Below are positions 34,698 through 43,803 of a stretch of 64,000 bases of DNA, piece by piece. Location: assembly GCA_012522805.1 (NCBI GenBank), contig JAAYJS010000031.1, forward strand, positions 1-64,000. Direction: 5' to 3'. The notes beneath the pieces are model-generated. The model worked only from the letters and a program-made list of their open reading frames with translations, was not told the DNA's origin and did not search any database. Numbering within the stretch: position 1 is the stretch's first letter; each line of letters opens with the position of its first letter. Source of the DNA: Eubacteriaceae bacterium (lineage in GTDB: Bacteria; Bacillota; Clostridia; Eubacteriales; Eubacteriaceae). Made by a program: the position numbers and the translations under genes.

Positions 34698-35366
34698 ATG
34701 AAACAAGAAGATACAAAAGACAGATTATATCAAAGTGCCAAAAAGCTTTTTCACGAAAAGGGCTTTCATCAAACGACTTTAAAGGACATCAGCACCACGG
34801 CGGAGGCCAATCCGGCCTTAATAGCCTATTATTTTGGCAACAAAACCGGATTGGGGAGGGAAATTCTTGATGAATACTTCAGTCATGCAAAAATGCTGAC
34901 GGCTCATCGTCTTAAGCAAATAGATCCGTCAGCGGAACTTTACCTGCAAACCGCCGTGGATGTCCGGGTTTCAACACAGATGTTCTCTCTCTATCCGAAA
35001 TTATTGCGATTTTATTTAGAACTCAATGAAAGTTCTTTTTATCTCGAAAACGACCTGGTTTCACTGGGTTTTTTCGAAAATATGAATCGAGCTTATCGTC
35101 TCGGATACGATCGCAATTTTTTACGGATAGGGGCCATTACCAACTACGCTGTTGCCAACGCCCTGTCAACAGCTCGAGCCAACGGTGCGATGAATTGCAG
35201 TGACGAGTACATCGTCGTTTCTATTGTCAAACATATCGGCACGATTTTAGGATTTCCTCAAGAAAAAACCGACGACATGATAGAAGCGTCCAAACCCTTA
35301 GCGACACAAATTAATCTCTGCATGGGTGAAGGGTTTCGCTTGTCCTTAAAGACGAAGAGCAATTAA
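34698..35366 (+). CDS. TetR-family regulator 2
   Basis: 222-aa regulator with helix-turn-helix KDRLYQSAKKLFHEKGFHQT plus AEANPALIAYYFGNKTG. Its ligand domain is like that of regulator 1 (ITNYAVANALSTARANGAMN), so the pair arose by tandem duplication. They may form heterodimers or sense related ligands. Confidence 0.88.
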   Translation: MKQEDTKDRLYQSAKKLFHEKGFHQTTLKDISTTAEANPALIAYYFGNKTGLGREILDEYFSHAKMLTAHRLKQIDPSAELYLQTAVDVRVSTQMFSLYPKLLRFYLELNESSFYLENDLVSLGFFENMNRAYRLGYDRNFLRIGAITNYAVANALSTARANGAMNCSDEYIVVSIVKHIGTILGFPQEKTDDMIEASKPLATQINLCMGEGFRLSLKTKSN

Positions 35367-35424
35367 AGTTTTTACAATCATCCTGTGATATGAAATTGAG
35401 ATGATTTGGAAAGAGTGATTCCGT

Positions 35425-35490
35425 AGGTTGTGTAAAAGATTTGGGGGATTAAAAAAAGAACCATACCTGCGGTTTTTCGAAACGGATTTG
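35425..35490 (+). terminator. possible terminator after the TetR genes
   Basis: CCGTAGGT and ACCTGCGG can pair (one G-T) over a long loop and are followed by TTTTT. The large loop makes it doubtful. Confidence 0.3.
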
Positions 35491-35542
35491 GCAGTATTTT
35501 GGTTATATGGATTATAACAAGACAAAGAGATGGAGTTTTACA

Positions 35543-36925
35543 ATGAAAGAAGATGTAAAAAAACTACAAGAACAGCGGATGAAATTGTATTCGGATTTTT
35601 TCAACAACAAATTGCCGGAGTGGGTTCCTATGGAAGTTACGTTGGGTACCAACATTGTGGGTGAATACGGTGGTGGCAGTCCCATTGATTTCCAATACGA
35701 TTACAGCAAATTGTACGAACCGGCTATGGAACTGGCAGATATGGTATACTCCGACAAACCGATTACAAACCCCGTCGGCATCATCGGACGTCCACCGTCC
35801 TTTTATCAAAGCTTGGATTCCCAGTCCTTCGTTATGGGTAACAACGGGTTTGTCCAACACCCGGAGGTGGTCGGCATGATGGACGACGAGTACGACCAAC
35901 TCATCGAAGACCCCTATGCCTTTTTATGGGAAGTGGTTTTACCCAGACAATACAAAAATTTAGACCTTTCTGATCCCGTCAATATGCTCATCAGTTATGA
36001 AATGTCAAAAATGGCTTTGCAAGCGGATACCAACGCATCTTTACCGATGTTTATGGATTTGATCGAAAAAAAAGGATACTATCCCGGTGCACCTATGACG
36101 GCTTCCGGCTTTGCAGAAGCACCCTTCGATTTTATTGCAGATCAACTCAGAAGCTTCTCCGGTATTTCTAAGGACGTGCGTCGCCATAGAACTGAAATTA
36201 AAGAGGCTTGCGAAGCGTTGTTACCTTTAATCTTCTATTGGGGGTTACCGGCAACCCCACATCCGGAAGGATTTGTAGGGACCCCTTTACATATGCCGAC
36301 CTACATGCGTCCAAAGGATTTTGAAGAATTGTGGTTGCCAACATACAAAACCATGATCGAACAGTGGGCCTCCCTTGGGGCACGCACCATGGCCTTCTGC
36401 GAGGACGATTGGATGCGTTATCTAGATCATTTACGGGAACTGCCTGCGGGCACCATCCTCTGGTTTGAATATGCCGATCCGAAATTAGTCAAAGAAAAAT
36501 TAGGAGATAAATTCATCCTCCAAGGTATGTACCCCATCACGTTACTTAAAACCGGTACCAAGCAACAATGTCTGGATAAAGCTAAGGAGCTCTTGGATAT
36601 CATGATGCCCGGCGGTGGCTATATCTTTTCATTTGACAAGGCGCCCTTAACCCTGAACGATATCAACTTGGAAAACTACGCCGCAGTTACCCAATTTGTC
36701 CACGAATATGGTCGTTACGACAACCCGGGAGATGCCTACGGCATGCCTTTAAACAGCGAAGGTTTTGTGAGAGATGAAAGCATCATCGGGCCTTACAAAT
36801 CGAAGTACCACTTCGATTGGGATGCTTTTAAAGCAAAATTCCCCTTGGCTCCCGACAGTGCCAGAGCACGTTTCGAACAATACGATAAAGAAATTCTAAG
36901 CCATATTATGTTTATGTGCATATGA
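35543..36925 (+). CDS. large UroD-family protein E
   Basis: 460-aa member of the UroD superfamily, longer than the others. Features: WVPMEVTLGTNIVGEYGG, FCEDDWMRYLDHLRELP and FILQGMYPITLLKTG. There is no HxC zinc motif at the usual position, so a zinc-dependent methyl transfer to a thiol is not supported. GGAG lies 8 bases before the ATG at 35543. It may be a methyltransferase I for a distinct substrate in this cluster, with low certainty. Confidence 0.75.
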   Translation: MKEDVKKLQEQRMKLYSDFFNNKLPEWVPMEVTLGTNIVGEYGGGSPIDFQYDYSKLYEPAMELADMVYSDKPITNPVGIIGRPPSFYQSLDSQSFVMGNNGFVQHPEVVGMMDDEYDQLIEDPYAFLWEVVLPRQYKNLDLSDPVNMLISYEMSKMALQADTNASLPMFMDLIEKKGYYPGAPMTASGFAEAPFDFIADQLRSFSGISKDVRRHRTEIKEACEALLPLIFYWGLPATPHPEGFVGTPLHMPTYMRPKDFEELWLPTYKTMIEQWASLGARTMAFCEDDWMRYLDHLRELPAGTILWFEYADPKLVKEKLGDKFILQGMYPITLLKTGTKQQCLDKAKELLDIMMPGGGYIFSFDKAPLTLNDINLENYAAVTQFVHEYGRYDNPGDAYGMPLNSEGFVRDESIIGPYKSKYHFDWDAFKAKFPLAPDSARARFEQYDKEILSHIMFMCI

Positions 36926-36953
36926 GCGCAGGCATAAGCCATGTAAAAATAAC

Positions 36954-37010
36954 AACAGAGCCCAATCCGGAAAATTGTTTCCGAGTTGGCTCTGTGTTTA
37001 TTTTTATTTG
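36954..37010 (+). terminator. terminator after UroD-family gene E
   Basis: ACAGAGCC...GGCTCTGT (36955-36995) with an inner GGAAA/TTTCC stem, followed by a T-rich tail. Confidence 0.85.
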
Positions 37011-37287
37011 GCGTGCCTTCCCACAAATTAAAAAGAGCACACTTCTATAAGTGTAGTGATAGCGAAACGAATGGGGTGTGCCGTCTTGATTGCAAAGCCA
37101 TCAGGAAACATAGCTTAGAACCGATATCTAAAACCAAATACCAAGTACAAGGCCATATGAACGGATCAATCTTTCAAGAGGATATCTTCTTTTGTTTATC
37201 GGTTTTGATGATATGTTTTAATCAAAACTTCGATATGAAATAAAACCGGTAAAACATGTAAAATAGCAAATTTTCATTGCTTTTGAC
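37011..37287. other. gene-free stretch upstream of greA
   Basis: No gene with a credible start is seen. The only longer open frame has no ribosome site and no recognisable sequence. Confidence 0.45.
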
Positions 37288-37316
37288 TTGTTTAATGATA
37301 AACATTCATGTATAAT
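37288..37316 (+). promoter_or_regulatory. sigma-A promoter of greA-lysS
   Basis: TTGTTT, 17 bp, TATAAT (37311-37316). The leader to greA is about 110 nt. Confidence 0.75.
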
Positions 37317-37434
37317 ATTGTGAAGATTTAATATAAATAGGATAACTTGATGATTCAAAATGAATAAAGGTGAACGAGACTGTGCGATACGTCGCTTATT
37401 TTTTTTGGATCATGAGTTGTATGGAGAAATGATG

Positions 37435-37920
37435 ATGAATGAAAAAAACTCACAAGAAATTTTAATGACACAGGAAGGCTTAGACAAACTGAAACAACGT
37501 TTGGAGTACCTGAAAACTGTCAAACGCTACGAAGTAGCAGAACGTATAAAAGTTGCTAGAGAATACGGAGATTTGAGCGAAAATTCAGAATATGATGAAG
37601 CCAAGAGCGAGCAGGGCTTTATCGAAGGCGAAATTTCAGAATTAGAGCAGCAAACAAAGAAAGTGCGCGTCATCAAAGAAGAGGATATAGGACTCGATTC
37701 CATTTCTGTTGGTAATATTGTATGTTACAAAGACCTGTCCAATGACTTAGAAATGGAATATAAAATTGTGGGTTCCGCAGAAGCAGATTTAAAAAACAAA
37801 CACTTATCCAGCGAATCACCCATCGGGAAAGCCTTGCTCGGGGCCAAGGTGGGCGAAACAGTTCGCGTCAAAGTGCCCTCCGGGGAAAAACAACTACAAG
37901 TTATAGGAATCAGCAGGTAA
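37435..37920 (+). CDS. greA: transcription elongation factor GreA
   Basis: 161-aa cleavage factor that rescues backtracked RNA polymerase. N-terminal coiled coil with LMTQEGLDKLKQRLEYLKTV and the acidic tip DLSENSEYDEAKSEQ, then a C-terminal FKBP-like domain (SPIGKALLGAKVGE). Three consecutive ATG codons occur; the third (37435) is at the right distance from GGAG and gives the usual length. Co-transcribed with lysS, 9 bp away, a common arrangement. Confidence 0.96.
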   Translation: MNEKNSQEILMTQEGLDKLKQRLEYLKTVKRYEVAERIKVAREYGDLSENSEYDEAKSEQGFIEGEISELEQQTKKVRVIKEEDIGLDSISVGNIVCYKDLSNDLEMEYKIVGSAEADLKNKHLSSESPIGKALLGAKVGETVRVKVPSGEKQLQVIGISR

Positions 37921-37929
37921 GGAGAAACC

Positions 37930-39402
37930 ATGCAAGAAAATCTAAGCGAGGTGCTAGCGGTTCGACGCCAAAAACTGGACCAACTACTGGAAGAGGGCAT
38001 CAACCCCTTCGAACAGACGCGTTACGACGTCAATGCCTACGCTAAAGACATCAACGAAAATTACGAAAAACATGAAGGCCGTCATGTATCGATGGCCGGT
38101 CGCATCATGTCCAAAAGAGGACAGGGCAAAGTCGGTTTTTATGACCTTCAGGACAGCACCGGTCGCATCCAAATGTTTTTGAAGAAAGATTTATTGGACG
38201 ACTACGATCGCATCAAAACCTACGATATCGGTGATATTGTGGGTATCGAGGGAGAGGTTTTTAAAACACAAAAAGGTCAAATATCGGTTCGTTTATCCAA
38301 ATTGACTCTATTGTGTAAATCACTCCAAATTCTTCCGGAAAAATACCACGGCTTAAAGGATATGGATCTGCGTTACCGTCAGCGTTACGTAGACCTCATC
38401 GTCAATCCGGAAGTGCGGGACGTCTTTGTGACTCGTTCTAAAATTGTCCGAAAAGTCAGAGATTTTTTGGACAACAGAGGGTTTTTGGAGGTGGAAACAC
38501 CGGTCTTGTCAACCCTGGCCGGAGGGGCCAATGCCAGACCCTTCGTCACCCATCACAACACCTTAGACATCGATATGTATATGCGTATCGCTTTGGAACT
38601 GCCTTTAAAACGATTGATCGTCGGCGGTTTTGACAAGGTTTATGAAATATCCCGCGTATTCAGAAACGAAGGGATGGATGCGACCCATAACCCGGAATTT
38701 ACCTTGCTGGAAACTTACGAAGCTTATGCGGATTTTAACGATGTCATGCAAATGGTGGAGGAACTCTATCATTACGTAGCCATGGAAGTTTGTGGTAGCG
38801 ACCAGTTCGAATACGACGAACACACCATTTCTTTGAAGGCGCCCTTTAAACGCCTGCGCATGGTGGACGCTGTCACCGAAGCGACGGGTTACAACTTCGA
38901 TGAAATGACCGAGATCGAAGAAGCTGTTGCAGCGGCAAAGGCTTTGGATGTGGAAATTGAAGATCACCATTCCATCGGTGAAATTATGGCGGAAGTTTTT
39001 GATGAAAAGGTCGAGGCATCTTTAATCCAGCCCACCTTTATCACCATGCATCCTGTAGAAATTTCGCCCTTATCCAAGCGCTGTGCACAGGATCCCCGAT
39101 ACACCGAACGCTTTGAGCTGTTTATCAACGGGGCGGAATGTGCCAACGCTTTTTCTGAACTCAACGACCCCATCGATCAAAAACAACGGTTTATCGATCA
39201 GGTTGAGAAAAAGGCTCAAGGAGACGACGAAGCTCACCCCTTCGATGCCGACTTTATCAATGCTTTGGAAGTAGGTTTGCCACCCACCGGTGGTTTGGGT
39301 ATCGGGATTGACCGGATGGTGATGCTTCTAACCGGGCAACACTCTATTCGAGACGTTATTCTTTTCCCCACGATGAAGCCCATAGACCAAAAAGGTGAGT
39401 AA
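37930..39402 (+). CDS. lysS: lysyl-tRNA synthetase, class II
   Basis: 490-aa enzyme that charges tRNA-Lys. N-terminal OB-fold anticodon domain ([20 protein letters not shown]), class II motif 1 near [15 protein letters not shown], motif 2 at [20 protein letters not shown] and motif 3 at [17 protein letters not shown]. All are intact. GGAGAA lies before the ATG. Confidence 0.98.
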   Translation: MQENLSEVLAVRRQKLDQLLEEGINPFEQTRYDVNAYAKDINENYEKHEGRHVSMAGRIMSKRGQGKVGFYDLQDSTGRIQMFLKKDLLDDYDRIKTYDIGDIVGIEGEVFKTQKGQISVRLSKLTLLCKSLQILPEKYHGLKDMDLRYRQRYVDLIVNPEVRDVFVTRSKIVRKVRDFLDNRGFLEVETPVLSTLAGGANARPFVTHHNTLDIDMYMRIALELPLKRLIVGGFDKVYEISRVFRNEGMDATHNPEFTLLETYEAYADFNDVMQMVEELYHYVAMEVCGSDQFEYDEHTISLKAPFKRLRMVDAVTEATGYNFDEMTEIEEAVAAAKALDVEIEDHHSIGEIMAEVFDEKVEASLIQPTFITMHPVEISPLSKRCAQDPRYTERFELFINGAECANAFSELNDPIDQKQRFIDQVEKKAQGDDEAHPFDADFINALEVGLPPTGGLGIGIDRMVMLLTGQHSIRDVILFPTMKPIDQKGE

Positions 39403-39455
39403 AATTTAATTACTGCAATGACCTAATTAAGCTAGGGATTAGCGAGGTATCATGA

Positions 39456-39947
39456 ATGCCGAATAATAAAAAGAAATTACCCGTTTTCGGATTCGGCCCT
39501 ATCTATGTCTTAACCTGCCTGCTACTTACGATAGGAGCATTGGCTTTAGATTATTATGGCTATTTAGACATGGGTAAATTGACTAATGGAAAAACAATTC
39601 TGTTTGCCCTAGGTGTAATCCTTATTATTATGGGGATATTTCTATGGATAAAGTCAGTCATATTTCAAAAAATAGGTGAGGAAATAAAAAAAGGACACTT
39701 GGTTACGACAGGGGTATATTCAATTGTCAGAAACCCGATCTATTCGGCATTTATCCTGATCTTTACAGGAATGCTATTGATGTCGGCAAACTTATACTTA
39801 TTGATTTTACCCTTTGTGTTTTGGGCGTATTTAACTGTGTTGATGAAATTGACGGAAGAAAAATGGTTAAAAGAAAAATTCGGAGACGAATACGTAGAGT
39901 ATTGTCGAGAGGTCAACAGAGTCATACCTTGGTTTAGAAAGAGATAA
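39456..39947 (+). CDS. isoprenylcysteine carboxyl methyltransferase-like membrane protein
   Basis: 163-aa membrane protein with about four hydrophobic helices and the PEMT/ICMT signature (GHLVTTGVYSIVRNPIYSAF, then EEKWLKEKFGDEYVEYCREV). This fits an AdoMet-dependent integral membrane methyltransferase of unknown substrate. GAGG precedes the ATG. Confidence 0.85.
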   Translation: MPNNKKKLPVFGFGPIYVLTCLLLTIGALALDYYGYLDMGKLTNGKTILFALGVILIIMGIFLWIKSVIFQKIGEEIKKGHLVTTGVYSIVRNPIYSAFILIFTGMLLMSANLYLLILPFVFWAYLTVLMKLTEEKWLKEKFGDEYVEYCREVNRVIPWFRKR

Positions 39948-39978
39948 GAAAATAAATCTTAAAGACAATGATATGAAC

Positions 39979-40016
39979 AAAGGTGATTAGAGTAAAATCT
40001 AACCGCCTTTTTTGTT
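39979..40016 (+). terminator. terminator of the greA-lysS unit
   Basis: Hairpin AAGG...TTAGA / TCTAA...CCTT with a run of T. Confidence 0.85.
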
Positions 40017-40037
40017 TGCAAAAAAGAAGAAGGTAAA

Positions 40038-40521
40038 ATGCGAATAAATGATTTTCATAACATTTTGGAGCTTGTAAAACAAGATGTTCTGCATAGTGAA
40101 ACGGACTATCTCAAGCTCCTAAAAGTCATAGGAAATAATTGTCGAAACATCATTGTCGAAGGGTGGATTTTATGACTATTACAAAAGTACGGTAGATATC
40201 TTGCACGATCTTATGAGAGAGGGTATGGCTTACCGTATGTCTAATTTCAATTTATCCAAAAGTTACAAAAAAGATTTAGTAAGTATAATAGAGGAAACTT
40301 TATAGCAAGAGAATATAACCTTTATGTCAGGGGGAAAATAGATCTCAGCGAAGATATTTATAAAGTCTACTGGCGAGAAAGGGAGCATGAAAAGTATTAC
40401 CAGCAGGTGACAGGAAAAACCACCTGCTTTTCTTTTCGCAATCGATCGCGTTCGTTGTTATATGCCTATGAAATATCTCGAAGAGATAGATACCGAGTTT
40501 GATGATGATCAAGCCATATAA
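40038..40521 (+). pseudogene. decayed mobile-element gene fragments
   Basis: Three short fragments in different frames. Fragment 1 (40038-40175) has AAGAAGG before ATG and codes for 45 aa (ending KVIGNNCRNIIVEGWIL). Fragment 2, in a shifted frame, contains DILHDLMREGMAYRMSNF and stops at 40305. Fragment 3 contains YNLYVRGKIDLSEDIYKVYW, which recalls the small sigma-like or accessory proteins of conjugative elements. None is intact. This looks like debris of an integrative element, but the family match is from memory and weak. Confidence 0.35.
40403..40436 (+). terminator. terminator within the mobile-element debris
   Basis: GCAGGTG (40403-40409) / CACCTGC (40421-40427) hairpin followed by TTTTCTTTT. 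Confidence 0.65.
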
Positions 40522-40585
40522 AGAGACTTAAAAACCAAACGGCTATTTTTGAATTTGCGAAAAACTCTTGATACTACCATTTCAA

Positions 40586-40614
40586 TTGATTTTTTACGGA
40601 TTTTATGCTATAAT
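40586..40614 (+). promoter_or_regulatory. sigma-A promoter of the riboswitch transcript
   Basis: TTGATT, 17 bp, TATAAT (40609-40614) with TG one base before the -10 (extended -10). Start expected near 40621, right before the structured leader. Confidence 0.88.
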
Positions 40615-40621
40615 ACAGTCA

Positions 40622-40755
40622 ACCTATAAAGAGTGCGCGAGAGACAAGCTCGTTAACCGCACAGCAACCTACACTTATGTAAGGTGCTAAAGCTTGATGG
40701 ATGGGTGTCTATAAATGATTGCAGCACCCGTCTGACGATGGGTGTTCTTTTTATG
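40622..40755 (+). promoter_or_regulatory. S-box-like (SAM) riboswitch with intrinsic terminator
   Basis: The leader has S-box landmarks in order: AAGAG, a GTGCG/CGCAC helix enclosing CGAG/CTCG, then AGCAACC and, after a short helix, GGTGCTAAAGC. A terminator follows: CACCC (40725-40729) pairs with GGGTG (40740-40744), then TTCTTTTT. An upstream ATGGGTG (about 40700-40707) could pair with the terminator's CACCC arm as an antiterminator. P1 pairing is weak and P4 minimal, so it may be a variant such as SAM-I/IV. The controlled gene is the orphan at 40795. Confidence 0.68.
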
Positions 40756-40794
40756 CTCTTTTTATAGGTAAAACTGTAAAGAGAGGTATCTTGT

Positions 40795-41169
40795 ATGAAA
40801 ATTAAATGTTCGGAAAACACCGTAGAACGGTTAAAAAATAACCTAAAAATCGTTTTTGGGCGGTCTATCAGAATCGGCAAAATCTACGAAGGCTTAACAG
40901 CTCCCAGTAATCTTTCCGACGGCGATGCTAAATTAAAACCTTTGCTGGAGGAAGACGGCATATTGGTTTTATCGACCTTGGATAATCGGCGTTTTACATT
41001 TCTTGACGGCGATTACGCCGCCTTTGCAAACCGCATTTATGCGGACTCCATACGCACACAGATTCATTTAAATGAACCGGCAACGACTTACTCCAAAGAA
41101 GAGCTGTACAAAAGATATTTTAGAATTCCCAAGGTATTTCTTGAACTCATCGCCAAAAGTATGTGTTGA
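40795..41169 (+). CDS. orphan 124-aa protein under riboswitch control
   Basis: I do not recognise the family. The protein is soluble, charged, with no signal peptide or membrane helix, and begins KIKCSENTVERLKNN. AGAGAGG precedes the ATG. It lies alone after an S-box-like leader and terminator, so its expression probably follows AdoMet level. In an organism so dependent on methyl transfer it may relate to methionine or methyl-group supply. Confidence 0.8.
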   Translation: MKIKCSENTVERLKNNLKIVFGRSIRIGKIYEGLTAPSNLSDGDAKLKPLLEEDGILVLSTLDNRRFTFLDGDYAAFANRIYADSIRTQIHLNEPATTYSKEELYKRYFRIPKVFLELIAKSMC

Positions 41170-41578
41170 GAGCGGGTTGCAACGCTTTTTTTTAAAAGAA
41201 GATGGCGCTTTTTCGCAATAAGTCCTATCTAAACTTTTAGTGGCAACACTTCATTGAAAAAAATCGATAAAGAGGTGATCCTGTCGGTAGGTTCATCTCT
41301 TTCTATATCGAAGTGGCATGATATAACCGTGCTTTCAACGGAAGGTAGAAAAAAATCTAAGTTCTTGTTGGTTTTTATTCCATTTAAATCCAATACAATG
41401 GACTATTGTTTACGTAAAGGGATATTTGAAGTCAATCCGTCACCAATCATTTGGAATGGCATCTCTTTGGTCTAAGATGCAATTTCGCAAGTGGAGGCTA
41501 AAACTCAAAGGAGACGGGGCACTTAAAATGAGGCTTTCTTAATTGTGTTCAAAAAACCGCACACTTCCTAAGAATGAA
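41170..41578. other. gene-free stretch before the LtaS-like gene
   Basis: A 73-codon frame from a TTG at 41254 lacks a ribosome site and a recognisable product, so I do not call it. Nothing else is visible. Confidence 0.4.
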
Positions 41579-41607
41579 TTGTACAGTCTCGCATAAAATG
41601 TTATAAT
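41579..41607 (+). promoter_or_regulatory. sigma-A promoter of the LtaS-like gene
   Basis: TTGTAC, 17 bp, TATAAT preceded by TGT (extended -10). It gives a very short leader. Confidence 0.8.
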
Positions 41608-41626
41608 TTTTTATCGGAGGAAAAAA

Positions 41627-43792
41627 TTGAACTGGAAGTTTTTTAGACGTCAGCCTCAAAGCCAAGAGATACAAAAAGTAAGCGATATCCCCAACGATAT
41701 CACCATGGAAACGGACCTACCCCGTTTCGTCATCACCTGTATTCTTGCCTTTGCCTTGGTTACGTTCCACAATAGAACCTATCATATCTTTACTTATCGG
41801 GAGGAATATTTCTATGCCATCGTTTTGGCTTTTTCATTACTCCTGTTTTTTCTGATGTTTAATATCCGCTACCGTGGCCGCATCGAATTGCTCATTAATT
41901 TTATCATGGTGATGATGGCCGGTATTGTAGCCTACGCTATTTTGCAGATGTTTTTTGATCAAAACTACGTTTGGCGCGCCTCCATCGTGGAATTTCTCAA
42001 CTATATGTGTGCCACTCTGCCGTTTTTAATTGTTTTAATTTTGACCGGCAGGGCAAGTCTCAGCGTTATTTTTGGCGGTACCGTTATTTATTTATTGGGA
42101 TTGGCCAACCACTTGGTCATGTTGTTTCGTGGGGAGCCGCTCTTGGTACACGATTTATTGGCCACCGGTACAGCCTTAGACGTCTCAGCCAGCTATGTTG
42201 TTCAAATAGATGCGGGTATGATCTATGCCACGTTTTTATATTTATTTGTCGTCGTGGTGGGCTTGGTCCTTTCGGAGGAGCGAAAAAGCAAACCCCACAA
42301 AAGGGTATTGCGCCTGATGGCAACAACGGTTCTGGCGGCTTTCCTACTTTACTTTAACTGGGGCACCCCGGAGGATTTTTATTATTCTTGGATACGGGAA
42401 ATTAACGGCTATCCCTTTACCTTTTGTATCAATATCAAAATGCTCAACACCAAGGAGCCCAGCAATTATCAAGTCAAAGAATTGGAAAAATGGATGCCGA
42501 AAGCCGGCACCTCGCCAAAGAAAGATATCAAAGCGACAGAAGGCGAGAGCACGAACAAAGCGACCCAATTGTATCGGGACGGCGTAAAGCCCCATATCAT
42601 CTCCGTTATGAGTGAATCCTTGGTGGACTATAAGACCTTGGGAAATTTTGACACCAATATGGATTATATGCCTTTCTTGCATCATTTGGAGGAAAATACC
42701 ATTAAAGGTACCACCAATGTGACTGTTTTTGGTGGTGGTACCTGTGACACCGAATACACTTACTTGACGGGCAATACCACAGCTTATGTTCCGGCCAACG
42801 CCAGACCTTATCAATTGTATCTCAATGAATTGGCACCCAATCTGGCGACAACCTTAAACCAGCAAGGTTATCAAAGCCATGCCATACACCCGGGACAACC
42901 CAATGCGTGGAATCGCAATCGCGCTTATGCCTATCTGGGTTTTGAAGACTTTTATACGGCAGAAAATTTCAGCGACCATGATTATGCCCGAAGGATGTAT
43001 ATCAGCGACTGGGCCAGTTACGCCATGATTAAAAAAATTTATGAAGAGCGAGGAGATCAACCGCTGTTTATTCACAACGTGACCATTCAAAATCACGGAC
43101 CTTTTTATGGAGACATCTCCGAATATGAAGATCAAATTACCTTGGAGGGGTTGGAGGGCTATTACCCGGCGGTGGAACAATACTTGACCATGGTGTTGGA
43201 AACCGACAAAGCCACGGAGGATTTAATCCGTTATTTCGAAGACCAAGAGGAACCCGTCGCCGTGGTTGTATTTGGCGACCATCACCCGAAATTGGAAGAC
43301 CAATTTTATGAAGAAATTAACGGTGGCGTGCCCATGGACGAATGGTCTCCTGAGGATAGGCAAAAACGGTACAATACGCCTTTTTATATTTGGACAAACT
43401 TCGACATTGAAGAAAAAGAGATGGGGGTCATCGGCATTCAATATCTGCAATCGGTGTTGTTGGAAGAATTGGGCTTGAAGATGCCGCCGTATCAGCAGTA
43501 TTTAGCAGAATTGATGAAAAAATACCCCATCGTCAACTCCGAAGGGGTAATGGACAGCATGGGCAATTACTATACGAATAAAAATGAAATGAAAAACCCG
43601 GAAGATTTGACTCGATACCAACATTTGCTGTACAACAATATCCACGATGCGAAACATCGGGTCAAGGCCTTGTACTACTTGGAACCGGATAAGATTTCCG
43701 ATAAAAAATACATCAAGGTTCCCGTCCAAATGTACGATTTTAAATTGCCTACGATTGGCAGGCCGCAGCTAGGAACACATGCAATAGAGTAA
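41627..43792 (+). CDS. LtaS-family membrane sulfatase (glycerol-phosphate polymer synthase-like)
   Basis: 721-aa membrane protein. Five to six N-terminal helices (about residues 30-250) anchor an extracellular sulfatase-type domain. The probable nucleophile Thr is in VFGGGTCDTEYTYLTGN, with metal-binding stretches SVMSESLVDY, HAIHPGQPNAWNR and VFGDHHPKLED. Related proteins polymerise lipoteichoic acid or transfer phosphoglycerol. The start is a TTG after CGGAGG. It is followed by a HAD phosphatase gene after 11 bp. Confidence 0.9.
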   Translation: MNWKFFRRQPQSQEIQKVSDIPNDITMETDLPRFVITCILAFALVTFHNRTYHIFTYREEYFYAIVLAFSLLLFFLMFNIRYRGRIELLINFIMVMMAGIVAYAILQMFFDQNYVWRASIVEFLNYMCATLPFLIVLILTGRASLSVIFGGTVIYLLGLANHLVMLFRGEPLLVHDLLATGTALDVSASYVVQIDAGMIYATFLYLFVVVVGLVLSEERKSKPHKRVLRLMATTVLAAFLLYFNWGTPEDFYYSWIREINGYPFTFCINIKMLNTKEPSNYQVKELEKWMPKAGTSPKKDIKATEGESTNKATQLYRDGVKPHIISVMSESLVDYKTLGNFDTNMDYMPFLHHLEENTIKGTTNVTVFGGGTCDTEYTYLTGNTTAYVPANARPYQLYLNELAPNLATTLNQQGYQSHAIHPGQPNAWNRNRAYAYLGFEDFYTAENFSDHDYARRMYISDWASYAMIKKIYEERGDQPLFIHNVTIQNHGPFYGDISEYEDQITLEGLEGYYPAVEQYLTMVLETDKATEDLIRYFEDQEEPVAVVVFGDHHPKLEDQFYEEINGGVPMDEWSPEDRQKRYNTPFYIWTNFDIEEKEMGVIGIQYLQSVLLEELGLKMPPYQQYLAELMKKYPIVNSEGVMDSMGNYYTNKNEMKNPEDLTRYQHLLYNNIHDAKHRVKALYYLEPDKISDKKYIKVPVQMYDFKLPTIGRPQLGTHAIE

Positions 43793-43803
43793 AGGAAGGT
43801 ACG

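Noticed and set aside
26538-36925. UroD-family genes as heme-pathway uroporphyrinogen decarboxylases
   Set aside because: Five diverged paralogues clustered with a corrinoid protein, a methyl-THF methyltransferase and no other heme genes point to methyl transfer.
37003-37243. Short open frame upstream of greA
   Set aside because: It starts inside the previous terminator, has no ribosome site and no conserved features.
41254-41475. 73-codon frame from a TTG
   Set aside because: No ribosome site, no recognisable sequence, and the start codon is weak.
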